Notes: generated by a model from the sequence alone, not told the origin. A DNA stretch of 9,076 bases from Thiotrichales bacterium (GCA_024763135.1 JANTGD010000125.1:1-9076); one strand, 5' to 3'; shown: positions 1-7,321, counted from the stretch's first letter. Numbers and translations are program-made.

Positions 1-105
1 GCTGCCTTCTCTGCCGCTGCCTTCTCTGCCGCTGCCTTCTCTGCCGCTGCCTTCTCTGCCGCTGCCTTCTCTGCCGCTGCCTTCTCTGCCGCTGCCTGCT
101 CTGCT
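1..105 (-). repeat. 15-bp tandem repeat encoding AEKAA pentapeptides
   Basis: Six exact consecutive copies of the 15-base unit gctgccttctctgcc fill 1-90. A seventh, degenerate copy (3 substitutions) occupies 91-105. Read on the minus strand in the permease frame, each unit is Ala-Glu-Lys-Ala-Ala. The array therefore encodes a highly charged, alanine-rich helix of TolA-like composition. The window begins exactly at a unit boundary, so the true copy number is not known. Confidence 0.97.
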
Positions 106-3100
106 GCTGCTTGGCGCTCTAACTCAAGTTCTTCTCTGGCCAAGGCTTCGGCCAATGCGTTTTCAGCTGCTCGACTTTGCTTTTCCTCATCTGAAATCGC
201 CGCTCCCGACTGGTGAGTGGGTTCATCTTTTTCCGGCGCTGTTGGGGTTCCGTCCGAGCTGCCCGACTTCGATTCCGGTGTCTTCGGCCTCTCCGGTGGC
301 GTAGGCGCACCACCCCCACCACCTGTCGCGGGCGGTACTGAGCCTCCACCATTGCCAGGCGGCTTACCTTTCGATGAGCGCTTTAACAATCCAATAATGA
401 ACAAAATCAGTGCAATCAACCCCTTCCAAATGAGTTTCAACAACAGCATTAAGTAGATACCCAGCGTATTGAGTGCCACCAACCACTTACCTTTGCGGCT
501 GGACCCCACCGGTTCCTCGGTATCGCAAGCCACCTCATCCGAGTTTTCGCAGTGAAATGCCTTACGTGAGCTGTAACAGCCTAAAGGAATAATAAACAGG
601 GTCAGCATGGTTGAAATCAACACACCAAACAGGAGGGACACCGCCATGCCCTGAAAAATGGGATCGAACAAAATAACGGATGACCCCCCCACCAAAGCCA
701 GGGCGGTAATCACGATCGGGCGTGTCCTGGTTTGACAGGCCATAACCAGAGCTTCGATGACCGGCACGCCCTCGCGCACCCGATGGGATGAAAAATCCAC
801 CAAGAGAATCGAATTACGCACAATAATCCCGGCCAAGGCGATAAATCCGATCATTGAGGTGGCAGTAAATTCCGCGCCCAACAACCAGTGGCCGGGAATA
901 ATACCGATCAGCGTCAAGGGAATAGGCGCCATCACAATCGCCGGCAAAACAAAATTCCCAAACTCACCGACGACGAGCATATAAATCAATACCAGTGCAA
1001 CACCGAAGGCAATACCCATATCGCGAAAAGTTTCGTACGTTACGGTCCATTCACCCGCCCACTCGAAACCAGAACGAAATTCGTGCTCTGGCGGACCGGT
1101 CATCGTCCCGGAGATCTGCACACCGTCAGGCGCCGTGTAGTTCTTTAAAAAAGCTTCCACTTCCAACATGCCATAGATAGGCGCTGCCAGATCCCCAACA
1201 GTCTCTGCTGTCACAAACTCCACTGGACGCAGATCCTTATGGTAAATAATCGGATCCTGGAGCTGCTCCTGAACACGCCCCAGCTCAGACAATGGCACCG
1301 TGGTACCAGCGTGACTGGGTATGGGCAACTGACCGATACGCCCAAAATCACCGCGAACCGCCAATGGCGCTTCCATCACCAGCGGTGTCACATCCAGCTC
1401 CGAGTTGTACTTGATATCACCCAATTGGAAACCGCCCATAACCATTTGCAGGCTGCGATTGACATCCGCCACCATCACCCCGGTACGCTGCGCCTTCTCG
1501 CGATCGACCTCGAAGTGAAAGATTTTTTGCGGTTCGGGCATCAGCGTGTCGACATCATCCAGATGCTTTGCTTCCTCAAAAAAGGCCTCCAGATCGCGCG
1601 CGACCTGTCGGCGTGTGTCCGCATCGGGCCCATACACCTCCGCCACCACGGATTGCAATACCGGCGGTCCAGGCGGCATCTCTACAACCTGAATTCGTGC
1701 ACCAAAATCAGCAGCGATGGGCTTGAGCATTTCTCGTACTTCGCTCGCAATCTGATGACTGGAGCGATCCCGCTCGGTTTTATTGAGAAGTTGAACCTGA
1801 ATATCTGCTTCCCAGGGTTGGGAACGCAGATAGTAATGTCTGACCAGACCATTGAAATTGAACGGTGACGCCGTGCCTACATAGGTTTGCACGGCTGTGA
1901 CTTCCTCGATACCTCGAATATGCTCAGCAAACTCACTCACCAGATTGGCATTGACAGGCAGTGCCGTGCCTTCGGGAAAATTCACCACCACATTAAATTC
2001 CGGCTTATTATCCAGGGGCAGCATTTTGACCTTGACACTCTTCGTGTAGAACAGTGCCATACAGACGAAAAATACAACAATGATGCTGATGAGGAATGAC
2101 AAACCCAGCACCCGGTGTTCGATCATCGGCAGTAGTACCCGATGGTAGAAACGGCCGAGCATTTCGACCTCACGCTCCTCCTTCGCCTCTGCTTTGTGCA
2201 AGACTTTCATCGATGGCTTGAGTTTGAGCGCTAACCACGGGGTAAATACGAATGCGGCAAACAATGAAAAAATCATTGCGACACTACCCAGCATTGGAAT
2301 TGGCGCCATGTAGGGCCCCATCATGCCGCGTACGGCCGCCATAGGCAGTAACGCCGCCACCACTGTAAAGGTCGCAAGGATGGTCGGATTACCCACCTCT
2401 GCCACGGCTTTGATCGTGGTTTCGGTATCCACTTCCCCTTTCATCAACCAACGCCGATAAATGTTCTCCACAACCACGATGGCATCATCCACGAGGATGC
2501 CGATCGAGAAAATCAATGCGAACAAGCTGACCCGGTCAATCGTAAATCCGAGCACCAATGCCATAAAAACAGTAAATAAGATCACCGTCGGCACGACCAC
2601 TGCGACCACCACTGCGGCGCGCCATCCCAAAAAGAACCACACCAGGAATACCACAGCACCCGTCGCGACAAACAGCTTGAATATCAACTCATTGACTTTC
2701 TCCTGGGCGGTTTCACCATAGTCTCGTGTGACGCTCACATGCACATTGTCGGGGATGAGACGTCCCTCCAGATCATGTGTAAGTTCCAATACCGATTCAG
2801 CAACTGTCACGCCATTGCTGCCCGGTTTCTTGGCAATGGCCAGCGTCACGGCTGAAGCCCCATTGACATCATGCTCCAGCTCGGTGGCAGCCCCCGTGTA
2901 ATAGCTGACCATGGCCTGCGCTTCATTGGGTCCGCGCTCGATCTCAGCAACATCCCGAAGATACACGGGACGACTATTGTGCTGACCAACCATCAGCCGC
3001 CCCAAGTCGTCAGGTGTTTTTAGAAAATCTCCCGAATAGATGGTCGCAACTTTATCTGAAAATTCGACCGTACCTGCCTGCACCTCGGTATTGGCTGCCT

Positions 3101-3770
3101 GAATCGTCTGCGCCACCTGATCCAGAGTAATCCCGTGTCCGCCGAGCTTTTCCGGCAGGATCTTAACCGTCATTTGGTCTCTACGCCCGCTCACCACAAA
3201 GCCTTGCGCCGTATCGGGCAGGCGTTTGATGTGCTTGAGCAAATCCAGCGCGATCAAACGCAACATTGAGTCTTCAACCTCTTCGGACCAAAGCGTGAGT
3301 GTGACAACTGGCACATCATCAATGCCTTTGGGCTTGACCAGGGGTTGACTGACCCCAGGCGGCACCTTGTCCATATTGGATGCCAGCTTGTCATAGAGCT
3401 TGACCAGTGATGGCCCCATGTCTTCGCCCACATCAAACTGGACCGTCACCACTGCCTGATCCCGCATAGAGGCTGAGTAGACGTGATCAACGCCCTTGAT
3501 CTCCATCATCAGCTGCTCGAGGGGCACTGCTACCTGATGGGTCACCTGCGAGGAACTTGCGCCTGGATAACGCACGAAGATATCGACCATCGGCACTGAG
3601 ATCTGAGGATCTTCCTGCCTGGGTGTGAAAACCAGGCCCATCATACCCATCAGAAAAAACCCGACGAGTAGCAGGGGGGTGAGCGGAGAATGGATGAAGG
3701 CTTTGGCCATGCCGCCGGCAATGCCGATGCTCTGTTCTTCCCCGGATGGATGCGTTTGTGAATCAGTCAT
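1..3770 (-). CDS. RND efflux permease with long C-terminal extension (partial, C-terminus outside window)
   Basis: Inner-membrane, proton-driven resistance-nodulation-division pump subunit. It would export substrates through a complex with the adaptor encoded just upstream and an outer-membrane channel not seen here; the substrate cannot be told. Reading from the ATG at 3770 gives 1256 uninterrupted codons, open at the window edge. TM1 spans about residues 28-48, followed by the porter motif PRQEDPQ (50-56). TM2-TM4 lie at about 363-433, and TM4 carries the proton-relay pair D428-D429 in GILVDDAIVVVENIYR. A second porter half follows, with PGPPV near its middle. TM10 reads GIIVRNSILLVDF, with Arg985 where AcrB has Lys940. 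The RND core ends near 1065, the usual family length. After it come an extra hydrophobic helix (about 1102-1129), a Gly/Pro linker (about 1131-1190) and an Ala/Glu/Lys-rich helix from about 1193. The start lies 66 bp after the adaptor stop and has no clear Shine-Dalgarno. An in-frame stop at 3825-3827 and no intervening ATG support the start. RND identity is very secure; the role of the tail is unknown. Confidence 0.96.
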   Translation of the reverse strand, partial: MTDSQTHPSGEEQSIGIAGGMAKAFIHSPLTPLLLVGFFLMGMMGLVFTPRQEDPQISVPMVDIFVRYPGASSSQVTHQVAVPLEQLMMEIKGVDHVYSASMRDQAVVTVQFDVGEDMGPSLVKLYDKLASNMDKVPPGVSQPLVKPKGIDDVPVVTLTLWSEEVEDSMLRLIALDLLKHIKRLPDTAQGFVVSGRRDQMTVKILPEKLGGHGITLDQVAQTIQAANTEVQAGTVEFSDKVATIYSGDFLKTPDDLGRLMVGQHNSRPVYLRDVAEIERGPNEAQAMVSYYTGAATELEHDVNGASAVTLAIAKKPGSNGVTVAESVLELTHDLEGRLIPDNVHVSVTRDYGETAQEKVNELIFKLFVATGAVVFLVWFFLGWRAAVVVAVVVPTVILFTVFMALVLGFTIDRVSLFALIFSIGILVDDAIVVVENIYRRWLMKGEVDTETTIKAVAEVGNPTILATFTVVAALLPMAAVRGMMGPYMAPIPMLGSVAMIFSLFAAFVFTPWLALKLKPSMKVLHKAEAKEEREVEMLGRFYHRVLLPMIEHRVLGLSFLISIIVVFFVCMALFYTKSVKVKMLPLDNKPEFNVVVNFPEGTALPVNANLVSEFAEHIRGIEEVTAVQTYVGTASPFNFNGLVRHYYLRSQPWEADIQVQLLNKTERDRSSHQIASEVREMLKPIAADFGARIQVVEMPPGPPVLQSVVAEVYGPDADTRRQVARDLEAFFEEAKHLDDVDTLMPEPQKIFHFEVDREKAQRTGVMVADVNRSLQMVMGGFQLGDIKYNSELDVTPLVMEAPLAVRGDFGRIGQLPIPSHAGTTVPLSELGRVQEQLQDPIIYHKDLRPVEFVTAETVGDLAAPIYGMLEVEAFLKNYTAPDGVQISGTMTGPPEHEFRSGFEWAGEWTVTYETFRDMGIAFGVALVLIYMLVVGEFGNFVLPAIVMAPIPLTLIGIIPGHWLLGAEFTATSMIGFIALAGIIVRNSILLVDFSSHRVREGVPVIEALVMACQTRTRPIVITALALVGGSSVILFDPIFQGMAVSLLFGVLISTMLTLFIIPLGCYSSRKAFHCENSDEVACDTEEPVGSSRKGKWLVALNTLGIYLMLLLKLIWKGLIALILFIIGLLKRSSKGKPPGNGGGSVPPATGGGGGAPTPPERPKTPESKSGSSDGTPTAPEKDEPTHQSGAAISDEEKQSRAAENALAEALAREELELERQAAAEQAAAEKAAAEKAAAEKAAAEKAAAEKAAAEKA

Positions 3771-3836
3771 AGCAGTGTAGCCGGTCGATGGATTTTTATT
3801 AGCTGTTTCGGCAATGCGGTGAATTCATACCAGCGC

Positions 3837-5015
3837 CTATTGCGCATGTTCACGATCAGCGGTTTTTTGCTGTTGGTTGGGAAGCCATCCGGATCGCGCA
3901 CCGGAGGGAGGGTTATTCACAATGGTCATCCCCGGCTTGAGCCCGGAAAGCACCACCACCATACCATCACCCAGATCTCTACCCAGACGCACCATGCGGA
4001 CACTGGAGCTGCCATCGGGTTTAATCACCAAAACTGCCGGCAGCGTTCTACCTTTGATCAGCGCGGTTTTGGGAATAATGACCTCCTCGATCCCCCGGTG
4101 ACTGCGAGAAGCTGGTAGATAGAGTTCTGCATACATGCCTGGAGAAGCCGCAGTATCAACGGGCAGGTCAAACTTGACCGTGACGGTATGATTAGTGGCA
4201 TCTGCCATAGGATAGATTTGCGCCACCCGCACGGGCACGCGTGTGCCATCGTCCAACAGTGCATAAACCTGCATGCCTTTCTGCAAGCCACCCACCAGCC
4301 GATAGGGCACGTCTGCCTGAATGCGCAAATACTTGATATGGCCAAAACTGATTAACGGCTGGCCAGGTTGAACGGTGTCTCCCACCTCGACCATTTTTTT
4401 CAGAATTATGCCATCAAATGGAGCGATCGAGCGCGCATCGCGGATCTTTGCGTCGATTTCCTGGAGCTGAGACTGTGCCGCCATCAACGCGGCCTGCGCC
4501 TGATTCACGCCGGTCAGCGCAGAATATAGATCGGCATGCCGTTCCAGGTCCGGGTCCCCCTTACCCATTACATCCCCCATGCGCCGCGTAAATGCATTAT
4601 CCATGAGAATGGGTAACCCAAACCCAGGCATCGCACCCGGACTTTCACTGCGTGGCGAGATCAGCTCGCGATTGTACTGCACCTGAGCATTTTGCAAGGT
4701 CGCCTGTGCATTAGCGATCTGCGCTTCAAGGGCGCTGCGTTTGGCACGCAAGTCATCGTCATCAATGGCGACCAGAATCGCGCCCTGCTCAAAATAATCA
4801 CCTTCGTTTCCAGCGATCATCTCAACCCGTCCCGGTATTTGCGCGGTCAATGTGACTTCCTTGAACGGGATGACTGTGCCACTTACTGTAGCCGTATGTA
4901 AGGCTTCTGCCGCCTGAACGGTGTAAAGATGGTCCTGCTTTGCGTGCAGGCCCGCGGAAAACACTGTGCTTGCTCCCAGCAAAATTAGAGCAAGTAACCT
5001 GAGGTGCGACTTCAT
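3837..5015 (-). CDS. RND periplasmic adaptor (membrane fusion protein, HlyD/AcrA family)
   Basis: Periplasmic linker between the RND permease (next gene, 66 bp downstream on the same strand) and an outer-membrane factor. The product is 392 residues from the ATG at 5015. An upstream in-frame ATG at 5141 would add 42 residues. I prefer 5015 because AGGGGA lies 9 bases before it and the first 25 residues form a good signal peptide ending in GLHA. The first lipoyl half-motif is at about 44-88 (SGTVIPFKEVTLTAQIPGRV) and the second at about 193-224 (IAPFDGIILKKMVEVGDTV). Between them lies an alpha-helical hairpin (about 88-118 and 160-195). The hairpin is interrupted by a Pro/Gly/Met-rich stretch at about 119-158. 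Beta-barrel and membrane-proximal domains follow to about 370, with a polar tail after that. No lipobox cysteine is seen, so it is probably a soluble or signal-anchored adaptor rather than a lipoprotein. Family assignment is secure; substrate unknown. Confidence 0.94.
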   Translation of the reverse strand: MKSHLRLLALILLGASTVFSAGLHAKQDHLYTVQAAEALHTATVSGTVIPFKEVTLTAQIPGRVEMIAGNEGDYFEQGAILVAIDDDDLRAKRSALEAQIANAQATLQNAQVQYNRELISPRSESPGAMPGFGLPILMDNAFTRRMGDVMGKGDPDLERHADLYSALTGVNQAQAALMAAQSQLQEIDAKIRDARSIAPFDGIILKKMVEVGDTVQPGQPLISFGHIKYLRIQADVPYRLVGGLQKGMQVYALLDDGTRVPVRVAQIYPMADATNHTVTVKFDLPVDTAASPGMYAELYLPASRSHRGIEEVIIPKTALIKGRTLPAVLVIKPDGSSSVRMVRLGRDLGDGMVVVLSGLKPGMTIVNNPPSGARSGWLPNQQQKTADREHAQ

Positions 5016-5024
5016 CGATCTGAT

Positions 5025-5030
5025 TCCCCT
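5025..5030 (-). promoter_or_regulatory. Ribosome-binding site of the adaptor gene
   Basis: Minus-strand AGGGGA, nine bases upstream of the ATG at 5015. It decides the start in favour of the signal-peptide form over the longer in-frame ATG at 5141. Confidence 0.75.
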
Positions 5031-5521
5031 TGAATTATGGCTGATCACCCGTGCTCTAGCCCTCGATATCAACAGGACAACCTTGTTAAATACTTCGTTT
5101 TTAATGGGCAATATCATCTGTATGGATATCGATCGCGCCATGCGAAGAAGGTTCAGTTAATGTGCTACCGGAGCTCTGCCAACAGGCCGGTTAAAAAACT
5201 CAGGGGCACAATCCCGCGTAAAAAATCAACTCAAAATGCTTGGACATCGAAGCTTCGTTGCATAGTTTCGCTGATTTTTGCCTTGTTTTGCACTCGCCTG
5301 TGTTCTTTTTCACACCCTATTTATAGGGAATACAACAGCAACGATTTGCGTCCCCTATCTAAAGACCTCGCAGATTGCGACGGTTAACTGTGGCCGACGC
5401 ATAGTACGCTTACCTGAGATAATGCAAAACCCCAGCGTGGTGCCAGTCTGCAATTAATCTACGTGATCAAAGCGACCCGAGGAACCATCCGAGAGCAACA
5501 GGAATGCACGGACACGCTGAT

Positions 5522-5647
5522 TTAGGCTGGATTATTTCTGAATTCGAGGCGAATAATCGCGCTGCTAAATGGTTCATCAGGGGTAAATCCAAACAATTTC
5601 TGCGCTTCCGCAGCAGCCACTCTAGTCTTCGGACAATCTCCGGACAT
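5522..5647 (-). CDS. Doubtful 41-residue open frame, possible gene remnant
   Basis: ATG at 5647, stop TAA at 5522-5524. The C-terminal half has a protein-like look (KLFGFTPDEPFSSAIIRLEF), unlike the Arg/Ser-rich translations of the other frames here. There is no Shine-Dalgarno before the ATG, and a TGA stop lies three codons upstream of it. I do not recognise it. It may be a tiny gene, the 3' end of a decayed gene, or chance. Confidence 0.15.
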   Translation of the reverse strand: MSGDCPKTRVAAAEAQKLFGFTPDEPFSSAIIRLEFRNNPA

Positions 5648-5777
5648 CGGCAAACATCAATAGTACGTCGATTGCGAAACGGTGGGCTAGCGGGGTTACT
5701 CTGGGTCAGCCCGAGGATGGGAAATGGCACAGGCCGGTAGCGATGTGCTCACCTTTTATGGCACCAAAATCAGTAGG

Positions 5778-5802
5778 TTGTCAGATCGTGATTCCGTATA
5801 AT
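5778..5802 (+). promoter_or_regulatory. Possible promoter for the small membrane protein gene
   Basis: A perfect TATAAT (5797-5802) lies 38 bases before the TTG start at 5841, which suits a leader of about 30 bases. The nearest -35-like hexamer, TTGTCA at 5778-5783, is only 13 bases away, shorter than the normal 16-18. The -10 call is better supported than the -35. Confidence 0.4.
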
Positions 5803-5840
5803 CACAGCGCTAATCCGAACAATAGTGAGAATGCCGGAAA

Positions 5841-6071
5841 TTGATTAAAACTTTGATTGTATTGCACTGGATAGGGTTGCTGTTGGTAGGGATGGGGCTG
5901 TACGTTTGGTTTTTTGGTTCCGCACGCGGCGGCAATATTGGCCAGATGGTCTGGACGGCCACGTTTTTCGGTCTTGGAGGACTACTTCTCTCTCCCTATC
6001 CGATTGCCAAAGCTTTCCAATGGATGACTGCAGCAGAGCGGAATAAAAACACTTACTCAGACAATCCATAG
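5841..6071 (+). CDS. Small two-helix inner-membrane protein, function unknown
   Basis: 76 residues from a TTG start. Two hydrophobic segments are evident: residues about 5-25 (LIVLHWIGLLLVGMGLYVWF) and about 33-57 (IGQMVWTATFFGLGGLLLSP). They are separated by a short Gly/Arg loop (SARGGN), and a charged tail follows (AAERNKNTYSDNP). Tryptophans at the helix edges are typical of real small membrane proteins. I do not recognise a family. A canonical TATAAT lies 38 bases upstream. An ATG at 5831 is out of frame and ends after five codons (ATGCCGGAAATTGATTAA). Removing one A from the run of three would fuse it in frame, so the annotated TTG may hide a one-base error or a real leader. The first in-frame ATG (5892) would cut into the first helix. 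The gene stands alone, with no same-strand neighbour within 2 kb. Confidence 0.6.
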   Translation: MIKTLIVLHWIGLLLVGMGLYVWFFGSARGGNIGQMVWTATFFGLGGLLLSPYPIAKAFQWMTAAERNKNTYSDNP

Positions 6072-6252
6072 TCACACCTCATACAGAGCGCCCAAGACGT
6101 GACGGGTCAGGGCGCGGACCGGCCCTAGCCAGGCGGCGCAACGCCGAACCGTAACATCTGGCGCGCTCCTTGCCGACGGGTTTCTGGGCACGTTTCCACG
6201 GTGTTGCATCGGCTCGACAGAGCGTAGCGACACAAGTTTCGGAGTTCATAGC

Positions 6253-6354
6253 CCCCTCTCCCACAGGGAGAGGGTTGGGGTGAGGGGATTTTAAGCGTGA
6301 ATGCTTTGATTGAATGCATTCCCTCATCCTGTCCTTCTCCCCGAGGGGGAAGGG
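6253..6354. repeat. Inverted pair of REP-like palindromic repeats (BIME-like)
   Basis: The left unit (6253-6287) begins with a perfect 9-bp stem, CCCTCTCCC-ACA-GGGAGAGGG, followed by TTGGGGTGAGGGG. The right unit (6321-6354) is a diverged copy in opposite orientation: CCCTCATCC, a short linker, then CCTTCTCCCC-GA-GGGGGAAGGG. The units are separated by 33 AT-richer bases. The minus-strand translation SPHPNPLPVGEG is, from general knowledge, a frequent spurious peptide from interspersed repeats in proteobacteria. It could act as a transcript-end or mRNA-stabilising structure between the convergent genes. Confidence 0.75.
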
Positions 6355-6423
6355 ACGCTCAAATTCAGTGCGTAATGATATTAAAACTCCGAAACCTGAG
6401 TTAGCGAGTTGCCAAAAAATGAA

Positions 6424-6544
6424 GTCACTACTCAGATTACCCCTGAAGTACGTCAGGTCACAGCGTAGAATATGAGTTTACAAAATGTCGCTGACCGTTT
6501 TTAACGCAAAGCTGCCGTATTTCAGAGGTTGCCTGAGTAGTGAC
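6424..6544. mobile_element. 121-bp MITE-like inverted-repeat element
   Basis: GTCACTACTCAG (6424-6435) is matched by its exact reverse complement CTGAGTAGTGAC (6533-6544). The repeats extend inward imperfectly, so about 27 of 33 positions match at each end. The interior is about 55 bases with no open frame. This is the structure of a small non-autonomous element or IS remnant. I see no clear target-site duplication in the flanks, and I cannot name the parent family. A structured RNA or transcription terminator is the alternative. Confidence 0.5.
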
Positions 6545-6607
6545 GTCGTTTCGCCTATTGAGCTGTGATGTATAGGACACGACACCAGCTGAGTAGACGC
6601 GCCCGAT

Positions 6608-7321
6608 TCAGCTATATAGCTTGGGCACACCCAATTGCTCATGAATCTGATTGCAGGCATCCGTGGTCATACCCAGGCCCTGCACCAGTTGATCCAGATA
6701 CTGCGCTTCTTGATTGGTATCGAGGTCGATGGCCATTAAAGAGACGACATAGACTTCCGGCCCAAGCTCCCGTGGGATAGATTTGACAAAGGCATCCACA
6801 TCCAGCGGTTCGGTCAGCGCCTGCTTGACGAATTCAAGTTCTTCCTCGGAGACGTCACCAAGCTTTTCCACAATCTTTTTTTGCTCCTCCGCATCAACAT
6901 GGCCATCCGATTTGGCTGCATTGATCATTGCTTTAACCATCAACATCGCATGTTCTTCTGCCTGCGGTTTGGAAGCATCACCAAACTGCGCCAACTCGGG
7001 ACTACCCCCGCTCTGAGCATTATTTAACTGCCCCATGGCCGCTCCGAGCAATGCGCCCAGGCCGCCACCACCCTGGGGCTGCCCTTGCCCGCCCCCGAGT
7101 AAGCTCCCCAACATGCCGGCCATCCCACCTTGGGCTTGTTGCGCATTCCCACCCCCCATAAGACTACCCAGCATACTGCCGAGACCACCGCTTGAGGCCG
7201 ACTGCCCACCACCGCCAACCACGGCACCTAACACAGAACCTAGAACATTCGACCCCGAACCACGAGACAGCGCCCCACTGTTCATGAGCGCACCGAGAAT
7301 TTTCATCGCATCTATCGCCAT
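6608..7321 (-). CDS. DUF533 / YebE-like protein with TerB-like C-terminal domain
   Basis: 237 residues. The ATG at 7321 is preceded by GGAGGG with an 8-base gap. The N-terminal half is Gly/Met/Leu/Gln-rich and holds four glycine-zipper repeats of 11-13 residues starting near 26, 46, 66 and 87, for example VLGSVLGAVVGGG and GLGSMLGSLMGGG. They could form membrane-associated helices, as expected for YebE-type inner-membrane proteins. The C-terminal half (about 122-235) is an all-helical domain like TerB. It has the acidic motif KSDGHVDAEEQKKI near 137-150 and a second acidic segment, MAIDLDTNQEAQYLD, near 196-210. That spacing matches the duplicated helical motif of TerB-like domains. The length is close to E. 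coli YebE. The exact cellular role of the family is not established; in enterobacteria it is linked to envelope stress from general knowledge. The gene is monocistronic, separated from the cytochrome gene upstream by a terminator. Confidence 0.85.
   Translation of the reverse strand: MAIDAMKILGALMNSGALSRGSGSNVLGSVLGAVVGGGGQSASSGGLGSMLGSLMGGGNAQQAQGGMAGMLGSLLGGGQGQPQGGGGLGALLGAAMGQLNNAQSGGSPELAQFGDASKPQAEEHAMLMVKAMINAAKSDGHVDAEEQKKIVEKLGDVSEEELEFVKQALTEPLDVDAFVKSIPRELGPEVYVVSLMAIDLDTNQEAQYLDQLVQGLGMTTDACNQIHEQLGVPKLYS

Larger units (their letters stand above)
5016..5840. other. Long intergenic region with no convincing gene
   Basis: About 825 bp between the minus-strand efflux operon and the plus-strand small membrane gene, so it must contain both divergent promoters. 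Six-frame reading gives only short, basic or Arg/Ser-rich open frames. Two overlapping ones at 5467-5740, on opposite strands, look like chance. I see a small palindrome (CCCTAT-TT-ATAGGG, 5315-5328) and a 41-codon minus-strand frame at 5522-5647, listed separately. I found no high-quality sigma-70 promoter for the efflux operon and no regulator gene. Confidence 0.6.
6072..6607. other. Repeat-bearing intergenic region
   Basis: No gene is supported here. The open frames at 6079-6327 are translations of GC-rich palindromic repeat DNA; the peptide SPHPNPLPVGEG is the usual signature of that repeat. The stretch holds the REP-like pair and the MITE-like palindrome listed separately. The plus-strand membrane gene and the minus-strand DUF533 gene converge on it, so their transcripts must end here. 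I see no classical hairpin plus T-tract for either. Confidence 0.7.

Noticed and set aside
1..105. CRISPR-like or satellite DNA
   Set aside because: The 15-bp units are contiguous with no spacers and lie in frame inside the permease gene.
1239..1868. 209-codon plus-strand open frame
   Set aside because: It is antisense to the permease. Its length comes from the permease codon pattern and its His/Arg-rich composition is not protein-like.
3819..4345. Plus- and minus-strand open frames inside the adaptor gene
   Set aside because: They lie in other frames of a well-supported adaptor gene and have no domain signal.
5467..5740. Overlapping frames of 87 and 78 codons on opposite strands
   Set aside because: No suitable ribosome-binding site, basic low-information composition and mutual overlap.
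6079..6327. Open frames containing SPHPNPLPVGEG
   Set aside because: This peptide is the chance translation of the interspersed palindromic repeat, not a protein.
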